A DNA stretch of 64,000 nt from positions 62,001 to 126,000 of the forward strand of contig JAXGWH010000001.1 of NCBI GenBank assembly GCA_040773385.1, written 5' to 3'. Positions 42,870 through 50,268 of the stretch are shown piece by piece. The stretch's first letter is position 1; each line of letters starts with the position of its first letter. Under the pieces are notes generated by a model. It had not been told where the DNA came from. It worked only from the letters and a program-made list of their open reading frames with translations, and made no database searches. Both the position numbers and the translations under genes were made by a program. The DNA comes from Aeriscardovia sp040773385 (GTDB taxonomy: Bacteria > Actinomycetota > Actinomycetes > Actinomycetales > Bifidobacteriaceae).

Positions 42870-44755
42870 GCGGACTTCGGCACACAGATCCATCTGCGCA
42901 GATGGGTCCTTCGACACACTCGCGGCAGACGCACTCGCCTGCGCCGTCGCCTCAGGAACGGCTGTGCCATCAGGACAAAAATAAGGGCGACGATGGTCTC
43001 GAGCCGCGCCCGCTGCCGTCCGACGACGCGCTCGCAGGACTCGGCCTGACCGATCTCGGACGGGTCTGGTTCATCGGTATCGGTGGCTCGGGCATGTCCG
43101 TCCTCGCCCTGCTTCTGCACGAGGAGGGAGTTGCCGTGGCGGGCAGCGACCGCGAGGAGTCGCATTACGCCCAGGAGCTGGAACAGGCCGGCATCCGCGT
43201 CGTCATCGGCCAGAAAGCCTCCAACATCCACGACGTGGACACAGTCGTCTGGTCCACCGCCATCCCCGCCGACCAGTGCGAGATGGCCGAGGCGCGCCGG
43301 CAGGGGCTGCGGCTCGCGCACCGCTCCGACATCCTCGCCCTGCTGCTGCGCACCCGCCGTTCCATCGCCGTGGCCGGCACGCATGGCAAGACGACCACCT
43401 CCTCGATGGCGGCCGCGATCCTCTCGTCCGTCGATCCTGACCGTGATGCGGCACAGATCCCTGACGCCGCGGCCCTCGCCGATCCAAGCTTCGCCATCGG
43501 CGGCTCGCTCAAGACCCCTGCCGGGGTCATCTCCGGGGGGCATGCCGGCAAGGGCGCCTGGATGGTCGCCGAGGCCGACGAGTCCGACGGCAGTTTCGCC
43601 AAGTATGATCCCACGATCCGCATCATCACCAACGCCGAGGGCGACCACCTCGACCATTACGGGACGGTGGACGCCTATCGCGACGCTTTCGCCCGTTTCG
43701 CGGCCCGAGGCGCCGGTATGGTCATCCTGTGCGGTGACGACGAGGGCGCCCGGCAGATCTACTCCCGCTTCGACGGCGGCCTCAAAGGCCGCACCCTCGT
43801 CTACACCACCGATCCGTCCGCCCTCACGGGCATGGGCGTGCCGGACGGGCATCTCGCCGTGATTTGCGAGGCACGGGAGATCGCCGATACCGGCACCGGC
43901 CCGTTCGGTGACGGCATCGACGAGGATGCCGCCGCACAGCTGCACGACGAGGCGCTCCGCCAGCCCGTCATGGAGGAGTTCACGCTCGGTCTGCCGACCG
44001 GCCTGCACGCGCATACCGACACCATCACGGTGGATGTGCCCGAGGCCTCACGGCATGTGCGACTGTGCGTGCCCGGGCTGCACAACGCCCGCAACGCGAC
44101 CGCCGCGATCCTCGCCGCCGTGTGCGCCGGACTGCCCTTCGGCCAGGCCACGCGGCGTGCCTCCGACTTCCTCGGCGCCGCACGTCGTTTCGACTTCCAG
44201 GGCCAGGTGGACGGCATCCGCCTCTACACCGATTACGGGCATCATCCCACCGAGGTCGCCACTTTCCTCGCCGCGCTGCGCTCACGCTACCCGCACAGGG
44301 CGATCCGCGTCCTCTTCCAGCCCCACTCGTTCTCGCGCGTGAAGGAGTATGCGCCGCAGTATGCACGGGCGCTCGCCCTCGCTGATGAGGCGGTGCTTGT
44401 CCCTGTGTTCCCCGCCCGTGAGAGGCAGGAGGATTTTCCCGGCATCACCTCGGCCACCATTTTGTCCGCGGCACAGCAGACGGGTGACGCGCAGATGACA
44501 GACCGCGCGCAGGAAACACAGAACACCCAAGGAGCACAGGACACGCAGGGAGCTGACGGCACCGGGACGACACATGCCGGGGCCGGCCGTGCGGACCTCA
44601 TTCTTGTGAATGGTCTCGCCGCCGGGGCCGACCGTCTCGTGGCCGACAGCCGTCCCGGCGACGTGCTCGCCACCATCGGTGCCGGCAGCATCGAACAGGA
44701 CGACCCGCGCATCCTCGCCGCGCTCGCACGGCGTGAGGACGGACGGCGGCGATGA
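42866..44755 (+). CDS. murC: UDP-MurNAc L-alanine ligase MurC
   Basis: Adds the first residue of the stem peptide. The 629-residue protein has a ~65-residue disordered leader. The Rossmann-like start is VWFIGIGGSGMSVLALLL, the ATP loop AVAGTHGKTTTSSMAA (near residue 170), and EADESDGSF, ITNAEGDHLDHY, DYGHHPTEV and the FQPHSFSRVKEY motif follow. A repetitive Gln/Thr insert (about residues 535-575, AQQTGDAQMTDRAQETQ...) interrupts the C-terminal domain and makes it longer than typical MurC (~460-490). The ATG overlaps the murG stop (ATGA). Confidence 0.96.
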   Translation: MSGLRHTDPSAQMGPSTHSRQTHSPAPSPQERLCHQDKNKGDDGLEPRPLPSDDALAGLGLTDLGRVWFIGIGGSGMSVLALLLHEEGVAVAGSDREESHYAQELEQAGIRVVIGQKASNIHDVDTVVWSTAIPADQCEMAEARRQGLRLAHRSDILALLLRTRRSIAVAGTHGKTTTSSMAAAILSSVDPDRDAAQIPDAAALADPSFAIGGSLKTPAGVISGGHAGKGAWMVAEADESDGSFAKYDPTIRIITNAEGDHLDHYGTVDAYRDAFARFAARGAGMVILCGDDEGARQIYSRFDGGLKGRTLVYTTDPSALTGMGVPDGHLAVICEAREIADTGTGPFGDGIDEDAAAQLHDEALRQPVMEEFTLGLPTGLHAHTDTITVDVPEASRHVRLCVPGLHNARNATAAILAAVCAGLPFGQATRRASDFLGAARRFDFQGQVDGIRLYTDYGHHPTEVATFLAALRSRYPHRAIRVLFQPHSFSRVKEYAPQYARALALADEAVLVPVFPARERQEDFPGITSATILSAAQQTGDAQMTDRAQETQNTQGAQDTQGADGTGTTHAGAGRADLILVNGLAAGADRLVADSRPGDVLATIGAGSIEQDDPRILAALARREDGRRR

Positions 44756-45666
44756 CGCGCAGGAGATCGCCGTCAACACGGCCGCCGTCGCCGAGGCGGC
44801 CCCCGCGGACATCCTCGTCATCAGGAGGATTCGTCGACGCGCGGCGCCTCCGACCACAATCGAACCCGCTCGAGCAGGCGGTCGGGGACGAATCCGGCAG
44901 CCGTCTGGGGCTCGATCTGCCCGGTGCCGCCCTGCAGGCGCAGCGCCAGGCGGACGCCCGGCGCAAGCGTCGCCGCCACATCTGGGCCGGCATCGTCTCG
45001 GCCGTGGTGGCGCTGGTCATCGCCTCCGTCCTCCTGGTTCTCTATGCCCCGCCGTTCCGCGTCACAAGCGCGAGCGTCTCGGTGACCGGGACGAACAGGT
45101 GGGTCGACCGCTCATCGGTCGTGAAGGCCGCCGATCAGGCCGTCGACCGTTCCATCGCCCTCGTCGACACCACGGCGATCCGTCAGAAGGCCATGAAGGC
45201 GGGCGCGGTTTCCTCTGTCAGCGTCACCCGCAGTCTTCCCAACAAGGTCATGATCCGCGTCGTCCCGCTCGTCCCGCGTGCGATCCTCCATGACGGCAAG
45301 AACCGCTATACGCTCGTCGACGGCAACGGCAAGGTCATCTCGCACCTGTCCTCCAAAGTCAGCGGCGTACCGCTCATCGAGGTGCAGGACGCGACGGCGG
45401 GCACGGACAGGCCGATCCTGCGCCAGACGCTCGCCGTTCTGGCGGCGATGCCTTCCTCCCTCTCCAAGAGGATGGACAAGGTCAGCGCCGCGACGCGCGA
45501 TTCGGTGACGACGGTCACGACGGACGGGTACACGGTCATCTGGGGCGACAGCCAGGACATGCGCCTCAAGAGCGCCATCGTCGAGCATCTGCTGGGCTCC
45601 TCCCAGATGGGCCAGAACAAGACGATCGACGTCTCCTCGCCGCAGAGGCCCGTGTTGAAGAACTAG
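44752..45666 (+). CDS. ftsQ: Cell division protein FtsQ
   Basis: Bitopic divisome protein linking early and late components. Of 304 residues, the cytoplasmic tail is long and Arg/Ser/Pro rich, and the membrane segment lies at about 77-98 (IWAGIVSAVVALVIASVLLVLY). The POTRA domain follows (FRVTSASVSVTGTNRWVDRSSVVKAA, ALVDTTAIRQKAMKAGAVSSVSVTRSLPNKVMIRV), then the FtsQ beta domain. It ends the dcw cluster; its ATG overlaps the murC stop. No ftsZ follows, unlike in most actinobacteria. Confidence 0.92.
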   Translation: MTRRRSPSTRPPSPRRPPRTSSSSGGFVDARRLRPQSNPLEQAVGDESGSRLGLDLPGAALQAQRQADARRKRRRHIWAGIVSAVVALVIASVLLVLYAPPFRVTSASVSVTGTNRWVDRSSVVKAADQAVDRSIALVDTTAIRQKAMKAGAVSSVSVTRSLPNKVMIRVVPLVPRAILHDGKNRYTLVDGNGKVISHLSSKVSGVPLIEVQDATAGTDRPILRQTLAVLAAMPSSLSKRMDKVSAATRDSVTTVTTDGYTVIWGDSQDMRLKSAIVEHLLGSSQMGQNKTIDVSSPQRPVLKN

Positions 45667-45733
45667 GTGTGCCGTAGAGCCGTAGAAATAAGCAACACAA
45701 GAAATCACGTCCAGACGGAACAGGCGTTCCTGC

Positions 45734-45823
45734 GTTCCAGAGAGACACATTCCTGTGGGGCACGTTCCAGTGGGACACGTTCCAGGGAGACACGTTCCGG
45801 AGAGGCATGTTCCGGAGAGACAG
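45734..45823. repeat. 15-bp tandem repeat, six copies, between ftsQ and dtd
   Basis: GTTCC or ATTCC starts at 45734, 45749, 45764, 45779, 45794 and 45809, exactly 15 bp apart; the consensus is GTTCC-RGWGRGACAC. The array ends 28 bp before the dtd start. In one frame it would encode a pentapeptide repeat (HVPxR), but no ribosome site supports translation. Confidence 0.93.
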
Positions 45824-45851
45824 ACGTGCCGAAGACTGAGAAGGAGGGGTC

Positions 45852-46310
45852 ATGCGCGTGGTGGCACAAAGGATCTCGTCGGCCTCGGTCGACGTGCCCC
45901 AAGAAGGCTGGCATCAGGAAATAGGGGAGGGGCTGCTGCTGCTTGTCGGCGTCGAGGACGGCGACGGGCCGGACCAAATCCGCTGGATCACCCGCAAGTT
46001 CGCTCATATGCGGATCTTCCCCGATGAGGAGGGGAAGATAAACCGCTCCGTCCTTGATGTCGGCGGTCAGATCCTCTCGGTCTCGCAGTTCACCCTCTAT
46101 GCCTCCATCAAAAAGGGCAACCGGCCCGGGTTCACACAGGCGGGGGAGCCCACCCATGCCAGGAGGGTGTGGGAGGATCTCAACCGCGAATTCTCCGATG
46201 TGTGGGGCCTGACGGTGCGCACGGGAATCTTCGGTGCGGACATGCGTGTCAGTCTCGTCAATGAGGGGCCGACGACCATCATCGCCGACACGGACGAGCT
46301 GGGCGTGTGA
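45852..46310 (+). CDS. dtd: D-aminoacyl-tRNA deacylase
   Basis: Hydrolyses D-amino acids wrongly attached to tRNA. The 152-residue length is normal. Motifs: MRVVAQRISSASVDV at the start, the catalytic SQFTLYA segment, and NEGPTTIIADT near the end (family NxGPVT; here Thr replaces Val). AGGAGGGG lies just before the ATG. It follows a 15-bp tandem repeat array and converges on gatD. Confidence 0.95.
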   Translation: MRVVAQRISSASVDVPQEGWHQEIGEGLLLLVGVEDGDGPDQIRWITRKFAHMRIFPDEEGKINRSVLDVGGQILSVSQFTLYASIKKGNRPGFTQAGEPTHARRVWEDLNREFSDVWGLTVRTGIFGADMRVSLVNEGPTTIIADTDELGV

Positions 46311-46366
46311 GGAATCGTGTCTGCAGTGTCACACCTGGGAACGATCGCGTCCGATAGATTTTCGGG

Positions 46367-46417
46367 GATTTGGCGTGGCGTGTGATTTGGCGCGGCGTGT
46401 GGTTCAGCGCGGCCTGT
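46367..46417. repeat. 17-bp tandem repeat, three copies, at the gatD 3' end
   Basis: GATTTGGCGYGGCGTGT occurs at 46367 and 46384; a diverged copy (GGTTCAGCGCGGCCTGT) at 46401 contains the gatD stop codon (46404-46406). The array fills half of the gap between dtd and gatD, and its last copy encodes the C-terminus of GatD. Confidence 0.9.
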
Positions 46418-47216
46418 TCTGCGTGACCGCCGAGGCGCGACGCGCGAGAAGATCGATCCGGTCGAGTTCCTTCTTCTGTTCCGGTGTGGAGGCAGGGGAG
46501 AAGCTGCCATAACGGTTGATGGCCGCCGTACGGATGAGAAAGTCGGCGATCCTCGGGTTCTTCGGCAGCAGCGGCCCGTGGCAGTAGGTGCCGATGACAT
46601 TGGCCGTCCGGGCGCCCTCGGTACGGTCGGAGGCGTTGTTGCCCTCACCTTCAGGGACGGTCCCGAGCGGCCGGGTGGTGACGGAATCCTTGTCGATGGT
46701 CGTCTTGCCTGAATGGTTCTCATAACCGATGATCGTGCCGAAATCAGCGCACTGCTCGGTCACATTGCCGATGATGCGGTGCGTGCCACCAACCGTGGCG
46801 GCGTCGAACACTCCGATGCCGGGCAGGACGTCGCCCGACAGCGTGGTGAACGAGCGGCCGAACAGCTGGTAGAGGCCGCAGACCATGAGCATGGGCGTGC
46901 CTTCCCGGGCGAGGCCGCGCAGGGTGTCCGCCCTGCGGGCGAAATCTTTCTGGATGAGGCGCTGGCCCGAGTCCTGGCCGCCGCCGCCGAGCAGGAGGTC
47001 CGCGTGGTCAGGCCAGTCGTTACCCTGGTTGTAAAGATGGAGGACGGGCCGGTAACCGTACAGGCAGAGGCGGCGGACGATGACGGTGGTGTTGCCCGTG
47101 TCGCCGTAGATGTTCATGTCCCGCGGGTAGAGGCAGACGACGTCGATCGGACGGTCATCGTCTGTCTTCATGCCGTCCGTCGTCCCTGTCATTTCCGTCA
47201 TTTCCGTCGTCATCAT
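46404..47216 (-). CDS. gatD: Lipid II isoglutaminyl synthase, glutaminase subunit GatD
   Basis: CobB/CobQ-like glutamine amidotransferase that supplies ammonia to MurT, amidating D-Glu of lipid II to D-isoglutamine. The 270-residue protein shows VVCLYPRDMNIYGDTGNT, LLLGGGGQDSGQ, the nucleophile C113 in MVCGLYQLFG, and H213 in GTYCHGPLLPKNP. The ATG at 47216 has GAGGAG four bases upstream; the long frame upstream of it runs into murT and is not conserved. It follows murT by 47 bp on the same strand. The first ~20 residues are rich in Thr/Met and not family-like. Confidence 0.93.
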   Translation of the reverse strand: MMTTEMTEMTGTTDGMKTDDDRPIDVVCLYPRDMNIYGDTGNTTVIVRRLCLYGYRPVLHLYNQGNDWPDHADLLLGGGGQDSGQRLIQKDFARRADTLRGLAREGTPMLMVCGLYQLFGRSFTTLSGDVLPGIGVFDAATVGGTHRIIGNVTEQCADFGTIIGYENHSGKTTIDKDSVTTRPLGTVPEGEGNNASDRTEGARTANVIGTYCHGPLLPKNPRIADFLIRTAAINRYGSFSPASTPEQKKELDRIDLLARRASAVTQNRPR

Positions 47217-47263
47217 CAATCTCCTCTTCCGTCGTCTTTCCGGCAGTCTTGGTGATCCGTCCC

Positions 47264-48859
47264 TTACGCGCCGACGCCCGCGTCCGGGACGTCCGCCCTT
47301 TTGGCGAGCAGATGGCGGATGGCGAGCATGGCGGTATAGGTGCAGAAGATGCGTTTGGGACTGTGGGGATCCTCCGCGAGGAAATCGGCGAGGGCCGGTG
47401 ACAGCTCCTGGCGGGTCTGTTCGACATGGATGCCGTTGTAGGAGAGGCGAAGCGCCATATCCCAGGCGCGCACGCCGGACACCATCGCCACACCGCCCTC
47501 GGCCAGCGGGGAGTAGTCCACATCCCACAGCCAGCTCATATCCCTGCTGTCCGCATAGTCGTCATTGATGGCGATCATCGTGCGCGTGCCCTTTTCCTGC
47601 GGTGTGCGCAGGGCGAGGCGGAATCCGGACGGATTTTTGACGAGGACGAGCTCGACGGGTGTGCCGTCGACGCTCAGGCTCTCCCCGCGGCCGAAGGCGG
47701 GCGTCACCGAGGAGAGCGCCCGCAGCAGCTCGGGTGCGCCACACGAGGCGAAGCGCCGGAAGCGTGTGAGCGCGGGTACCCTGAGCCGGGAGATGGTGTC
47801 AGACTTGTCAGTGAGCGCGGACGCGTCCGCGATGACGGCCCGGACGGCAGTGAGCGCGGCCGCCGCGTTGAACATGTTGTAGGCGCCGGTCACGTGGAGG
47901 AACACGGGACGGGTCCTCCCGTCGAACGTGTAGTCCGCCGAACCGGTGCGGATTGCGGAGAGGACGACATCCGCCTGTGGCAAGGATGCCGTCCGCCCGT
48001 TCTCCCGCGCACTGCCATCCTTCTTTTGTTCACCTTTCTCATGGCCACTTTGCGCAGGATCGTCCTGCTGCTCTGACGCGGAGTCTGATGGCCGGCCGGC
48101 GATGAACGTCGCATCACGCGGGGCGAGGCCGCTGGGCGTGCCTTCCTGCATGCGCGCGTCATCGGGGAAGAGCGAGCGCAGATCATCGGAGGCGAGGCCG
48201 AAATAGCGGACTTTGGCCGGTGGTGTGACAAATCGGGCGAGGGAACGGATGAGCCGGTCTTCCCGGTTGAGGATGACCGTTCCGCTCGTCGCGGCCGCAC
48301 TATGGGCGAGCAGCCTTATGGTGGCGTCGATCTCCCCGAAGCGGTCCATCTGGTCGCGCAGCACGTTGAGCAGCACGGCATGGCGCGGGCGGATCTGCCG
48401 TACAAAGCGTACGGAGTAGGCCTCGTCCAGCTCGAGGACGGCGATGTCGGCATCGAGCCTGCCGCCCAGCGTGACTTTCGGCAGGAGCGAGCTGATGACG
48501 CCCCGCACGAAATTCGCACCCGTCGGATTGGTGAACACGCGCAGGCCAAGTTTTGAGAGGATCTGGGCGATCATCCGTGTCGTCGTCGTCTTGCCGTTCG
48601 TCCCGCTGACGAGGATCACGCCCAAGGGGAGCTGCCGGAGCGTGCGGACGAGGAACCCGGGGTCGAGGTGCTCCACCACCAGGCCCGGCAGGGAGGACCC
48701 GCCGCCGCGCAGCCGTGAGGCCGCACGCACGGTCTTTCCGACGAACGGGGCGATATGCTGCCGCACGCCATGCGAATCGGCCGCTCTGTCCGCGGCCTGA
48801 CGCGCCGCTGCGTCCTGCCATGGCGACGATTCGAACGCGGTGAGCGACTGCTGTGCCAT
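47264..48859 (-). CDS. murT: Lipid II isoglutaminyl synthase, Mur ligase-like subunit MurT
   Basis: ATP-dependent partner of GatD. The 531-residue protein has the ATP loop VSGTNGKTTTTRMIA (near residue 95), FVRGVISSLL, and ELDEAYSVRFVRQIRPRHAVLLNVLRDQMDRFGEID. In the C-terminal DUF1727 part it has AINDDYADSRDMSWLWDVDY, which holds the conserved aspartate thought to complete the GatD triad. MurT normally carries a four-cysteine zinc ribbon in the middle domain. Here that stretch (about residues 225-310) has no CxxC pairs; it is replaced by a Gln/Glu/Lys/Asp-rich insert (SEQQDDPAQSGHEKGEQKK). GGAGAAAGGG precedes the ATG at 48859. Confidence 0.93.
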   Translation of the reverse strand: MAQQSLTAFESSPWQDAAARQAADRAADSHGVRQHIAPFVGKTVRAASRLRGGGSSLPGLVVEHLDPGFLVRTLRQLPLGVILVSGTNGKTTTTRMIAQILSKLGLRVFTNPTGANFVRGVISSLLPKVTLGGRLDADIAVLELDEAYSVRFVRQIRPRHAVLLNVLRDQMDRFGEIDATIRLLAHSAAATSGTVILNREDRLIRSLARFVTPPAKVRYFGLASDDLRSLFPDDARMQEGTPSGLAPRDATFIAGRPSDSASEQQDDPAQSGHEKGEQKKDGSARENGRTASLPQADVVLSAIRTGSADYTFDGRTRPVFLHVTGAYNMFNAAAALTAVRAVIADASALTDKSDTISRLRVPALTRFRRFASCGAPELLRALSSVTPAFGRGESLSVDGTPVELVLVKNPSGFRLALRTPQEKGTRTMIAINDDYADSRDMSWLWDVDYSPLAEGGVAMVSGVRAWDMALRLSYNGIHVEQTRQELSPALADFLAEDPHSPKRIFCTYTAMLAIRHLLAKRADVPDAGVGA

Positions 48860-49032
48860 CGGTATGCCCTTTCTCCGTATCGATGCCGTGCGCATCGTCG
48901 ATCATGGCCCGATCGTGCGCTCTGTGAGGGTGCCGGCCGCCGATCACTGATTGGTAGTGCGTACGGCCCGGCATTGCCTCTCGCCGGTGTCCGATACCGG
49001 TCGAATTCTACCGCATCGTGGCCCGCTCGCCG

Positions 49033-49413
49033 TCAGAACAGGTCGTCATCCCCGTCGCCCATGTCATCGTCCTCGTCCTCACTGTCATCGCCGAAGTCGA
49101 GGCCGTCATCGTCCTCCTCGTCCTCGTCCGCGAACGGATCGTCGAGGCCGTCATCCCCTTCGCCGTCACGGTTTTCCGAATCGGCGAGGGAATCGGCGAG
49201 GGAGAGGATCTGCCCGTCAAGCTCATCAGAATCCACAGGGAACTCGAAATCCATCCCTGAGCTGATCCGGTCGGCGACGAGCGCGGCGATGGCCTCCGCG
49301 TCGTCCGGATTATCAATATCGCCTTGGATCAGACTGAGCGCGTAATCTTCCAGCTCGCCTTTGTCCGACAGCATCATGGCTCCCGCCCCTTTCCCGACAG
49401 GCTTCCTTGCCAT
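49033..49413 (-). CDS. Small highly acidic protein of unknown function
   Basis: I do not recognise this protein of up to 126 residues. The N-terminal ~75 residues look like a small helical domain (GELEDYALSLIQGDIDNPDDAEAIAALVADRISSGMDFEFPVD). The C-terminal ~45 residues are almost all Asp/Glu/Gly and end DDDLF. The start at 49413 has only a distant GGGAG. ATGs at 49377/49374 follow GGGGCGGGAGCC and may be the true start, giving ~113 residues. It lies upstream of murT on the same strand with a 173-bp gap. The opposite strand is also open, but without a comparable ribosome site. Confidence 0.65.
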   Translation of the reverse strand: MARKPVGKGAGAMMLSDKGELEDYALSLIQGDIDNPDDAEAIAALVADRISSGMDFEFPVDSDELDGQILSLADSLADSENRDGEGDDGLDDPFADEDEEDDDGLDFGDDSEDEDDDMGDGDDDLF

Positions 49414-49502
49414 GCCGATGGATTGCTCCCACTGTACCTTTCAAAACAGTCGGAGGGCAGATGATCCCGGGTCCGATGGCCGTGCTGATACTGAAACCCG
49501 GA

Positions 49503-49526
49503 CTGGTACCCGGGCTGGTACCCGGG
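49503..49526. repeat. Two tandem 12-bp units CTGGTACCCGGG
   Basis: Units at 49503 and 49515, each containing the palindromes GGTACC and CCCGGG, in the gap between the acidic protein gene and the tmRNA terminator. Confidence 0.75.
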
Positions 49527-49610
49527 CTCGTGCCTGATGCTGGAATATGGGTGTATCTCAGCACATCATCACGAATTGCGGGATATCAGCGCTGAGGCCA
49601 TGTCTATCAA

Positions 49611-49648
49611 CGGTTTTGGGCATGAAAAACGGTTTTGGGCATGAAAAA
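49611..49648. repeat. Exact 19-bp tandem duplication beside the tmRNA terminator
   Basis: CGGTTTTGGGCATGAAAAA occurs at 49611-49629 and 49630-49648. The second copy supplies the A-run that becomes the terminator's T-run on the minus strand. Confidence 0.9.
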
Positions 49649-49676
49649 AGGGTTCCCGGATTTCTCTGGGAACCCT
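49644..49676 (-). terminator. Intrinsic terminator of the tmRNA gene
   Basis: On the minus strand a perfect 9-bp stem (AGGGTTCCC / GGGAACCCT, 10-base loop) is followed by six T. It begins 3 bp after the CCA end of the tmRNA. Confidence 0.93.
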
Positions 49677-49678
49677 GC

Positions 49679-50079
49679 TGGTGGAGCCGCCGGGGATTGA
49701 ACCCGGGTCCGATTGCCGAGCCCGCAGCCTTCTACGTGCTTAGTCAGCTGCCCTTTCGGGAATTTCTCTGCCCCCGGGCTGCCACTGACGGCACCACGGC
49801 GGGCACAGTCTCAGTAAAAGTCCCGGAACAGCCCTGCGACACGGCTGTTTCAGCAAGCTTCCAAAATGACGCCCATCATCCCCGTGAAAGCAGCAGGGAG
49901 TGGACGGAGTCGTGCGACCCGCTGGTTAAATCCTGGCGCGAGGCTCAGGCAGCGAGGGCGAACTCAGTGCGGTTAGATTTAGCACTTGTTCTTTGCGTGG
50001 AAACGTTTACGCGAGGATCCACGCCTTCGCGGCACGCTTCTCTGCGGCGAACAGACAACCGTCGAAACCAATCGGCCCC
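49679..50079 (-). ncRNA. ssrA: Transfer-messenger RNA (tmRNA)
   Basis: Rescues stalled ribosomes by adding a degradation tag. The minus strand starts GGGGCCGATTGG...TTCGACGG at 50079 and ends with a T-arm (CCGGG-TTCAATC-CCCGG) and CGGCTCC-A-CCA at 49679. The 5' GGGGCCG pairs with CGGCTCC to form the acceptor stem, and CCA is encoded. Length 401 nt. The tag frame runs from 49983 down to 49945 and reads AKSNRTEFALAA followed by TGA, the tag I recall for Bifidobacterium. A strong terminator follows. The plus strand here stays open as a long frame, but that is a shadow. Confidence 0.97.
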
Positions 50080-50101
50080 TTTTGATTTTGCAATCAGCCG
50101 T

Positions 50102-50116
50102 CACGGTATGACCGTG
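50102..50116. promoter_or_regulatory. Dyad CACGGT-ATG-ACCGTG upstream of tmRNA
   Basis: A perfect 6-3-6 inverted repeat 22 bp before the tmRNA 5' end. It could be part of the precursor that is trimmed by RNases, or a regulator site. No clear promoter boxes were identified in the 189-bp gap. Confidence 0.3.
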
Positions 50117-50268
50117 TGGGATCAAACCGCGACAAGCCACTACAATAGCGCTATCACCGCTGAAACGCATGCGCGACGGCTGCTTTCAGCTCTCGGCCGG
50201 AGCGTGTGCTGTCTTCTCACGTCCGAGGCGACCGAACACCAGTGGCAAGGTGGAATGCGACGCAGTCC

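Noticed and set aside
45734..45823. CRISPR array
   Set aside because: The 15-bp units are directly joined, with no spacers and no cas genes in the window.
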